Positions 1 through 5,666 of a stretch of 11,309 bases of DNA are shown here, piece after piece. Source of the DNA: an uncultured Pseudomonadota bacterium. Its GTDB lineage: Bacteria; Desulfobacterota_B; Binatia; UBA9968. Under the pieces are notes generated by a model. That model saw nothing but the letters and a program-made list of their open reading frames with translations. It was not told the DNA's origin and did not search any database. Position 1 is the stretch's first letter. Each line of letters begins with the position of its first letter. The position numbers and the translations under genes are program-made. The stretch lies in assembly GCA_946478635.1 (NCBI GenBank), contig CAMLCX010000124.1, forward strand, positions 1 through 11,309. Reading direction: 5' to 3'.

Positions 1-788
1 AGGATAACCTCGGCGTCGGCCAACCCGTAAGCATCCACGGTGCGCGACTTGACTAAACGCATCGGCGCGCCTTGCACCGCGCCCGCGATGCCGACTTCGT
101 CGCAGCCTTGCGGCAATATCACGTAGTCGAATCCGGCGCCGGCCAAGAGCGATCCCGCCGGCGGCAAACCGAAGTTCATGGTGATCGGCACCATCTTGTT
201 GTCTTTGTAATACTTGCTTACCACCTGCCACATGTGCGAGCCGGGAGAAATTTGAAACGTGCCGACGTTGCCCCAGCGAAAATTCATGCGGTTGTAGCCG
301 AGGTCGGTGCCGCCGTTGAAATATTCGCCGGAGATGAGCCGATTGCCCGAGCCGACGGTGAGCTCAGGCTCGATGTTGGTGTGGCGAATTGGGATGACGT
401 ATTCGTTGGCTTCCGCGGGCTTTTCGTAGACCTCCTCTTGGACGGGAGCATCTTTTTGATCGACGACGATCGGCGCGATCGGATGGGTTACGGAATGAGC
501 CAATTTTCTCGTGCGGTCGGCATGATCTTTCCACCCGAACATCTTGTTGATGACGTTCATGTCGCCGAACAGGTTGGTAATGGCGCGGTGATGGGGCTTG
601 CCCTTCACGTTGTTGAACAGGATCGGGCAGCCGCCGTCCAGTTGTTTCTGGATGCCGGTGATTTCCAGGTCAGGGTCGACTTCCTTATCGGTGATCAGGA
701 TGTCGCCCTCCTTTTTCATCCATTCGATTGCGCCCCTTAAATCCTTCACCTCTTCCGGCGCTGCGCCGTCTCTTTTCGCGTTTGCCAT
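1..788 (-). CDS. UbiD-family prenyl-FMN-dependent decarboxylase, N-terminal part (3' end outside window)
   Basis: Reading the minus strand from ATG at 788-786 gives 262 uninterrupted codons running off the left edge. UbiD-family enzymes are cytoplasmic and reversibly (de)carboxylate aromatic or alpha,beta-unsaturated acids using prenylated FMN supplied by a UbiX-type prenyltransferase. Seen here: an N-terminal region with DLRGAIEWMKKEGDI (residues 16-30), GCPILFNNVKG (53-63), a helix with ITNLFGDMNVI (70-80), then DLGYNRMNF (162-170), ISPGSHM (180-186), PITMNFGLPPA (201-211) and DEVGIAGAVQGAP (230-242). The last corresponds to the family's DEY-A-AG-L-G-P region. DLGYNRM aligns with the family's NVGTYRM segment, so the cofactor/substrate Arg is kept as R167 while the Asn position is Asp. 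The later catalytic Glu residues lie at or beyond the edge and cannot be checked. The start is fixed by a strong Shine-Dalgarno (GGAGGAG, plus-strand 793-799) 4 bases upstream. The family is clear. The substrate is unknown, and no ubiX is visible, so I give no gene symbol. Confidence 0.9.
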   Translation of the reverse strand, partial: MANAKRDGAAPEEVKDLRGAIEWMKKEGDILITDKEVDPDLEITGIQKQLDGGCPILFNNVKGKPHHRAITNLFGDMNVINKMFGWKDHADRTRKLAHSVTHPIAPIVVDQKDAPVQEEVYEKPAEANEYVIPIRHTNIEPELTVGSGNRLISGEYFNGGTDLGYNRMNFRWGNVGTFQISPGSHMWQVVSKYYKDNKMVPITMNFGLPPAGSLLAGAGFDYVILPQGCDEVGIAGAVQGAPMRLVKSRTVDAYGLADAEVI

Positions 789-1023
789 TGCTCTCCTCCA
801 AATCGTTTTGTTTCAATACTTTAAATCTAGCGCTCGAAAAAATAATTGCCCGGAAACAATGAATTTCTACAGGCAATCGGATGTCAAATTAAGGCGAGAA
901 TTTTTTAAGGTTTCAGGGCGACTAAACGGTAATTACGCTTATACGACATTATTTCCAAAGTCAACGAACGATCGCTCTCGGATCCACTGGGAGGCGGCCG
1001 GACATTCTCTCATTGCTGCGCGC

Positions 1024-1039
1024 GCTCCTTACAAGGAGC
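1024..1039. repeat. 16-base inverted repeat (GCTCCTT-AC-AAGGAGC)
   Basis: This is a perfect 7-base inverted repeat with a 2-base centre, about 75 bases upstream of the ATG at 1113 and 8 bases before a weak -35-like TTTACA. The symmetry and position fit a binding site for a dimeric regulator. There is no T-run directly after it, and the 2-base centre would force a 4-base loop with a 6-bp stem, so a terminator is less likely. Function is inferred from symmetry and position only. Confidence 0.4.
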
Positions 1040-1047
1040 AGGGTCCC

Positions 1048-1076
1048 TTTACAGTTTGTTTAGGGCTTGCTACTAC
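1048..1076 (+). promoter_or_regulatory. Weak sigma70-like promoter candidate for the 1113-4556 gene
   Basis: TTTACA (1048-1053, 5 of 6 to the -35 consensus) is followed after 17 bases by TACTAC (1071-1076, only 3 of 6 to the -10 consensus). Transcription would begin near 1083, giving a leader of about 30 bases. The -10 match is poor and the organism's promoter consensus is unknown, so this is a candidate only. Confidence 0.22.
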
Positions 1077-1112
1077 TGCTGGGATTATTTTTCCACGCTT
1101 TTGGGAGAGCTT

Positions 1113-4100
1113 ATGGCAGATGGTGCGCAGCGTTCCAGGCAAGATTGGCTGCTTCTCGTCGGTCTTTTTTGCTTCTTTTTCTCCGGCGCGGCCGGCTTGA
1201 TTTATCAAGTCGTCTGGACCCGGATGCTAACGCAGATTTTCGGCAACACAACCTATGCCATCGCCACCGTGTTGTCGGCTTTCATGGCTGGTCTCGCCAT
1301 CGGCAGTTATGTTTTCGGCCAGATCGCCGACCGCGGCAAGAACGATTTTTTGCTCTACGGTCTTCTCGAAGCGGGTGTGGGCATTTATGGATTCTTGGTT
1401 CCGTGGATTTTTTCTGCCGCCCAGAAAATCTACGGACCTATCTTCGGTTTAAACGAAAACTACCCATTTCTTTTCAATCTCGTTCTCTTTTTTCTTTCCT
1501 TTGTCTTGCTGGTCTTTCCAACGTTGCTGATGGGCGCCACGTTGCCGGTGCTCAGTAGATTTTTTGTCCGCAGTTTTGCCCAGTTCGGCCGGCGCGTCGG
1601 CGATCTCTATGCCACCAACACGCTTGGCGCGGTAATTGGCTGCGCCGCGGCGGGATTCGTTCTCATCCCCACGCTGGGCATGCAGAAAACCGTGTTCGTG
1701 GCGGCGGGAGCCAACCTGCTCATCGCCGCGGTGATTTTGATCGTCGATCGCTTGCGCGATAAGACCCCTGTCGAAAGCGTCGCGGAAACCGCAGCGGAAG
1801 CAGCCGCGGAAAAAGCTGCGGAGCCGGAATCCCAAAGCTCGTCAATGTTACGGTGGGTATTATTGACGTCCTTTGCGTTGTCCGGTTTTGCCTCGTTGGT
1901 TTATGAAAATGCCTGGACCCGCGCCTTAACTCTCGTGATCGGCAGCTCGATTTATTCTTTCTCGACGATGCTGGTTACTTTTCTTGTCGGATTGGCGCTC
2001 GGCGGCTTCATCTATGCGCGTGCGCTCGGCGACCGCCCGGCGCGCTTGAGCACCTTTGGCTTGGTTGAGCTTTGGGTCGGCCTGGCCGCGCTGGCGACGA
2101 TTCCTCTGTTCGAGAGATTGCCGCTGATTTTCATCCGGTTGCTACACGGTTTCGGCGACACGTTCTCGGTATTCTTGTATCTGCAAATCTTTTTATCGGC
2201 TTTGGTGATGTTTGCGCCGACAGTGCTGCTCGGCATGACTTTTCCACTCGTCGCGCGCCTCTTCACTCAAAGCCTCTATCGCGTCGGTAGCGGGGTCGGC
2301 AACTCCTACGCCGCCAATACCCTGGGCGCGGTGGTCGGGGCTTTCGCGGGCGGATTTATTTTGATCCCCAATCTCGGTGTGCAGAATACGATCATCTTTG
2401 CAGTGGTCATGAATCTGCTGATCGGCGCCTGGCTGGTGATCAGCGATCCCAAGCTTTCCTTCCCGGCGCGCTACGGACTCGGTTTGGCCGTGCTGGTGTT
2501 GGCGGTCGTCGTGCCGTTGAAAATTCGCCGCTGGGACCCGCACATCCTGACGAGCGGCGTGACGATCTATGCCGATCGCTACGAGTCGCTGCCGACTAAT
2601 TCTTTGCGCATCGAGGAGATGAAGCGTGACGACGTGCTTTTTTATCGCGAGGGTTTGACGACCACGGTGAGCGTGCACCGCATTCCCGGCAGCGACTACG
2701 TCTATTTTAAATCGAACGGCAAGATCGACGGTTCGTACGGTGACGCCCTGAGTCAATTGATGACGAGCTACATCGCCATGCTGCTTCATCCCAAGGCGGA
2801 GACCGCTCTCACAATCGGCTTGGGTAGCGGCATGTCGGCGAAGGCGCTCGCGACTTTCCCTTCGCTTAAAACGATCGAAGTCATCGAGATCGAACCGGCG
2901 ATGATCGAGGCAAGCAAGTACTTCAACCGCGCTTCGGTCAAGCTCGACAAACTTCCACCCGGCGTCACGTTTCCCACCGACGACGCGAAAAGCCGGGTGT
3001 GGTACAACGAAAAAGAGCGACAGCTTTACTATAAAGGCGTGATGGAATCCGAAGCGCGCACCGAGCTGATGAATCGATCCGAGGATCTCGACTATCGGGG
3101 CGCCATCGACCGGCTGTTCCGCAACGCGCGCCATTCCCGCCACTCGAGCGTTTTAGAGGACCCGAGAGTCCACGTAATTCCCACGGACGGAAGAAATTAC
3201 ATTTTGGCGACGCCGAAGTTTTACGACGTGATCACCGCGGAACCTTCGAACCCCTGGATCGCCGGTATCGCCAACCTGTACACGCGCGAGTTTTATCGAG
3301 TCATCAAATCTAAAATTAAAGACGACGGCGTATTCGCGCAATGGTTTCACAATTACTCCATGTCGCCGGACGATTTTCGCATGGTCTTCCGGACTTTCGC
3401 CGAAGCGTTTCCCTACGTATCGCTCTGGAGCATGAAGGAAAGCGATTTTCTTTTGATCGGCAGCAAGAAGGAACAAAAATTCGACTACCCGGCGGTCAAA
3501 AAGATCTATGACAGCAACAAGATGCTGCAGTCGGATCTCGAATATCTTGGACTCTCTGACGTTTATGCGGTCCAGGGATTTTACCGCATGAACCGAGAAA
3601 ATTTTCTGGCCTTTTCCAAAGGAGCGGCGATCAATACGGATGACGGCGCCGAATTGGAATTTTCCGCGCCGAAAAATCTCCGTCGCTCGACCACCGAGCT
3701 CAACCGTCGCATCATGACTCCGTTTCTGATCGATTCGCCGCCCTGGCTCAAAGCCAACGAACTGCCGGTGCCCCAGGCAATGCACCACTACTACATGGCA
3801 CAATCCTACGTGGCGAGCATCGCGCGCAACCGGGCATTGAAGGAAATCGACGAAGCGATTCGTCTCGATCCGAAGAATCCGAAATTTCGCCTGCTCAAAA
3901 TGAAAATCTTGCTCGAGCAAGACAAGAGCACCGAGGGCGCCAAGGAAGCGTTCGCGGCGCTGGAAAGCGGTTCAGAATACATTCCGGAAGTCCTGGCGAT
4001 GAGCGATGAGTTCTATTTGCCGGAAGCTCAGGCCGTTTACCGGAAGGTCATCGAGATGGGCAACAAAGATGTGCTGCCCTATCTGGGGTTGGGCAATATC

Positions 4101-4556
4101 GCGCTGCATTCGGGAAATGTCGCCGAAGCGGAGAAATGGTTTGTTCAGGCTCGGGAAATTCAAGCCGAGCATCCGGCGGTCCTGCTCGCGTGGGGGCGCT
4201 TGCTGGCCGCCAAGGCGCAGCGGTTGACCGACGATGCGCAAGCGAAAAAACAGTTGCAGGAGGCCAGAGCCTTGCTGGAGAAAGCAAAAGCCAAGGGCGA
4301 AGATTCGGCAACCGTTCACTCTGAATTGGGCGTGGTCTATTACAAACTAGCCATGTGGGATAAAGCCGCGGAGGCGTACAGCGAAGCTTTGCGCATGCGG
4401 CGGCGCAGAAACGATCTGCGCTTTTCGCTCGGCCAGGCTTACGCCCAGCTCGGCAGAATCTCAGAAGCCGAGCAAAAGTATCGCGAGATCCTTTCGCTCG
4501 CCCCCGATGATGCCGATGCTCTCAAGGCGTTGCAGGACCTGGGCAAAAAGTATTGA
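1113..4556 (+). CDS. Polytopic membrane protein with fused spermidine-synthase-like (SpeE-fold) domain and C-terminal TPRs
   Basis: The protein has 1147 residues; biochemical role unknown. Residues about 10-470 form a hydrophobic domain of two homologous halves, each with about six membrane segments. AGLIYQVVWTR (27-37) recurs as ASLVYENAWTR (260-270), and NTLGAVIG (169-176) as NTLGAVVG (402-409). An Ala/Glu-rich linker (about 225-250) joins them, and a further hydrophobic stretch (454-469) follows. Residues about 480-880 resemble the SpeE Rossmann fold: GLGSG (569-573), EIEP (592-595), DGRNY (692-696), EPSNPWIAG (710-718) and LYTREFY. Canonical spermidine synthases have GGGDG and an Asp-rich D-S/T-D-P motif; here these read GLGSG and AEPSNP, so classical putrescine aminopropyl transfer is doubtful. 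About 70 extra residues (607-679) interrupt the fold. Residues about 885-1147 are TPR-like helical repeats, probably for protein binding. The architecture matches the family called fused MFS/spermidine synthase. ATG 1113 is chosen because GGGAGAG lies at 1103-1109; a TTG at 1056 would add 19 residues without support. The gene is monocistronic, with its own terminator. Confidence 0.88.
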   Translation: MADGAQRSRQDWLLLVGLFCFFFSGAAGLIYQVVWTRMLTQIFGNTTYAIATVLSAFMAGLAIGSYVFGQIADRGKNDFLLYGLLEAGVGIYGFLVPWIFSAAQKIYGPIFGLNENYPFLFNLVLFFLSFVLLVFPTLLMGATLPVLSRFFVRSFAQFGRRVGDLYATNTLGAVIGCAAAGFVLIPTLGMQKTVFVAAGANLLIAAVILIVDRLRDKTPVESVAETAAEAAAEKAAEPESQSSSMLRWVLLTSFALSGFASLVYENAWTRALTLVIGSSIYSFSTMLVTFLVGLALGGFIYARALGDRPARLSTFGLVELWVGLAALATIPLFERLPLIFIRLLHGFGDTFSVFLYLQIFLSALVMFAPTVLLGMTFPLVARLFTQSLYRVGSGVGNSYAANTLGAVVGAFAGGFILIPNLGVQNTIIFAVVMNLLIGAWLVISDPKLSFPARYGLGLAVLVLAVVVPLKIRRWDPHILTSGVTIYADRYESLPTNSLRIEEMKRDDVLFYREGLTTTVSVHRIPGSDYVYFKSNGKIDGSYGDALSQLMTSYIAMLLHPKAETALTIGLGSGMSAKALATFPSLKTIEVIEIEPAMIEASKYFNRASVKLDKLPPGVTFPTDDAKSRVWYNEKERQLYYKGVMESEARTELMNRSEDLDYRGAIDRLFRNARHSRHSSVLEDPRVHVIPTDGRNYILATPKFYDVITAEPSNPWIAGIANLYTREFYRVIKSKIKDDGVFAQWFHNYSMSPDDFRMVFRTFAEAFPYVSLWSMKESDFLLIGSKKEQKFDYPAVKKIYDSNKMLQSDLEYLGLSDVYAVQGFYRMNRENFLAFSKGAAINTDDGAELEFSAPKNLRRSTTELNRRIMTPFLIDSPPWLKANELPVPQAMHHYYMAQSYVASIARNRALKEIDEAIRLDPKNPKFRLLKMKILLEQDKSTEGAKEAFAALESGSEYIPEVLAMSDEFYLPEAQAVYRKVIEMGNKDVLPYLGLGNIALHSGNVAEAEKWFVQAREIQAEHPAVLLAWGRLLAAKAQRLTDDAQAKKQLQEARALLEKAKAKGEDSATVHSELGVVYYKLAMWDKAAEAYSEALRMRRRRNDLRFSLGQAYAQLGRISEAEQKYREILSLAPDDADALKALQDLGKKY

Positions 4557-4577
4557 CCCCGCGTTACCGCCGCTCAG

Positions 4578-4614
4578 AAAGGCCTCCAGTCGTGCGCTGG
4601 CGGCCTTTTTTTTT
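4578..4614 (+). terminator. Strong Rho-independent terminator after the 1113-4556 gene
   Basis: AAAGGCC (4578-4584) pairs with GGCCTTT (4602-4608) and CCAG (4586-4589) with CTGG (4597-4600). There is one internal T/C mismatch (4585/4601) and a 7-base loop (4590-4596). The stem runs into nine consecutive T (4606-4614). It begins 21 bases after the TGA at 4554-4556 and isolates the upstream gene from proC. Confidence 0.92.
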
Positions 4615-4627
4615 GCCCGAATAAGCT

Positions 4628-4656
4628 TTGAAGTTGCGCGCCTTACGATCTATGCT
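4628..4656 (+). promoter_or_regulatory. Candidate sigma70-type promoter for proC
   Basis: TTGAAG (4628-4633, 4 of 6 to TTGACA) and TATGCT (4651-4656, 4 of 6 to TATAAT) are separated by exactly 17 bases. They lie just after the terminator and about 36 bases before the GTG start, where a proC promoter is expected. Transcription would start near 4663, leaving a short leader with the GGAGGT Shine-Dalgarno at 4681-4686. Based on hexamer similarity and position only. Confidence 0.42.
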
Positions 4657-4691
4657 GGCGGGCATGTTTTCTGTGGCCATGGAGGTCTCCG

Positions 4692-5504
4692 GTGTTGAAT
4701 GAAAAAGTTGGTATCATTGGCGCGGGTAAAATCGGTGCCGCAATTGGCCGCGGTATTATCAAAGCGGGCCTCGTGCGTAAAGAGAGCGTTATGGCCAGCG
4801 ATGTGAGCGAGGCGCTGCGGCAGTCGATCGCGCAAGAGCAGGGTATCAAAGCCACTGCGAATAATCTCGAGCTTTGTGATTTTGCCGATATCCTTATTCT
4901 CGCCGTGAAGCCGCAAATCGTGGTTCCAGTCGTACGCGAGATCGCCACGAAGGTCGGCAAAGCCAAACTCTTGGTTTCGGTCGCGGCGGGCGTCCCGATA
5001 GCGCGCATCGAGAGCCACCTCGAGCCGGGCGCGCGAGTCGTGCGCGTCATGCCCAATATCGCATGCGTTGTCGGGGCGGGCGCGGCCGGATTCGCCGCCG
5101 GCGCGCATGCGACCGTCGCCGATTTGGAAAAAGTCGGCGCCATTCTCAACAGCTTCGGCGTCGGACTGCGGGTCGAAGAAAAAGATCTGGATGCGGTAAC
5201 CGGGCTCAGCGGCAGCGGCCCGGCTTATGTTTTCTTGTTTATGGAAGCCTTGGCCGATGGCGGCGTTCAAGTCGGTTTAGCGCGCGATGTGGCGCTCAAA
5301 CTGGCGATTCAAACCGTCTACGGAGCGGCGCGCATGGCGCTCGAGACGGGCAAGCATTTGGGCGAATTGAAAGACGAAGTCACATCTCCCGGCGGCACGA
5401 CCATCGCCGGGCTCTACGCCATGGAACAAAAACGCTTTCACGGCACGGTCATGGATGGCGTCGTCAGCGCGACAAAACGTTCGCAGGAATTGGGCAAGGG
5501 ATAA
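4692..5504 (+). CDS. proC: Pyrroline-5-carboxylate reductase
   Basis: This 270-residue cytoplasmic enzyme catalyses the last step of proline synthesis, the NAD(P)H-dependent reduction of 1-pyrroline-5-carboxylate to L-proline. The length is typical for ProC. The N-terminal Rossmann fold carries GIIGAGKIGAAIGRG near residues 7-21 (GxGxxG nucleotide-binding loop), then AVKPQ, VSVAAGVPI and VRVMPNIACVVGAG, all standard ProC segments. The C-terminal dimerisation/catalytic domain has TGLSGSGPAYVF (171-182), EALADGGV and the P5CR signature VTSPGGTTIAGL (230-241). No key residue appears to be missing. The GTG start is chosen because GGAGGT (4681-4686) lies 5 bases upstream; TTG at 4695 is the only close alternative and changes one residue. 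The gene is preceded by a terminator and its own promoter candidate and followed by 162 non-coding bases, so it is probably transcribed alone or with tamAB. Confidence 0.97.
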   Translation: MLNEKVGIIGAGKIGAAIGRGIIKAGLVRKESVMASDVSEALRQSIAQEQGIKATANNLELCDFADILILAVKPQIVVPVVREIATKVGKAKLLVSVAAGVPIARIESHLEPGARVVRVMPNIACVVGAGAAGFAAGAHATVADLEKVGAILNSFGVGLRVEEKDLDAVTGLSGSGPAYVFLFMEALADGGVQVGLARDVALKLAIQTVYGAARMALETGKHLGELKDEVTSPGGTTIAGLYAMEQKRFHGTVMDGVVSATKRSQELGKG

Positions 5505-5524
5505 CGGATTCAATTTATTTAAGA

Positions 5525-5552
5525 TTGAAAGTTCCATTCTTCAACCTATGCC
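5525..5552 (+). promoter_or_regulatory. Weak promoter candidate upstream of tamA
   Basis: TTGAAA (5525-5530, 5 of 6) is followed after 16 bases by TATGCC (5547-5552, 3 of 6). It lies in the 162-base gap between proC and tamA and resembles the proC candidate (TTGAAG-17-TATGCT). Transcription would begin about 100 bases before the tamA start. The weak -10 keeps confidence low, and read-through from proC is equally possible because no good terminator lies between them. Confidence 0.22.
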
Positions 5553-5666
5553 TTCTCAGCGACAAACTTCAGTCATTCTTCTTTCTCAAACGCGCAAAAA
5601 CCCTCGCTCGCGAATTTGATCAAAAGGCATATTAAACCGGCCTATTTTCGGTGGTAGTCATAATGG

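Larger units (their letters stand above)
789..1112. promoter_or_regulatory. Divergent intergenic region between the ubiD-family gene and the 1113-4556 gene
   Basis: This 324-base stretch separates two divergently transcribed genes and is visibly more AT-rich than the flanking coding DNA, especially at about 800-960. I find no convincing gene in it; open frames crossing it are continuations of shadows. For the leftward gene it holds the Shine-Dalgarno (793-799) and a perfect TTGACA on the minus strand (887-882). The hexamers 17-18 bases away (ATTCAT or TTCATT) are poor -10 matches, so a leftward promoter is only suggested. For the rightward gene it holds a dyad at 1024-1039, a weak promoter candidate at 1048-1076 and the GGGAGAG Shine-Dalgarno at 1103-1109. 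The assignment as a promoter region is inferred from gene orientation. Confidence 0.55.

Noticed and set aside
72..740. Plus-strand open frame of 222 codons opposite the UbiD-family gene
   Set aside because: The minus strand encodes continuous UbiD-family motifs with a strong Shine-Dalgarno. The plus-strand product shows no recognisable motif and is explained as an antisense shadow.
1056..1112. Upstream TTG start that would extend the fused SpeE-like protein by 19 residues
   Set aside because: There is no Shine-Dalgarno before it and the added residues (including CYYCW) look non-coding. ATG 1113 has GGGAGAG at a good distance.
2193..3920. Two long minus-strand open frames (2193-3143 and 3153-3920) opposite the fused SpeE-like gene
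   Set aside because: Both are rich in Arg/His/Asp with no domain pattern, and they lie opposite a frame whose membrane and Rossmann motifs are clear. They are typical antisense open frames in GC-rich coding DNA.
5509..5529. Hairpin TTCAAT-9 bases-ATTGAA just after proC
   Set aside because: The stem has only six mostly A/T pairs, a 9-base loop and no T-run after it, so it is not a credible intrinsic terminator.
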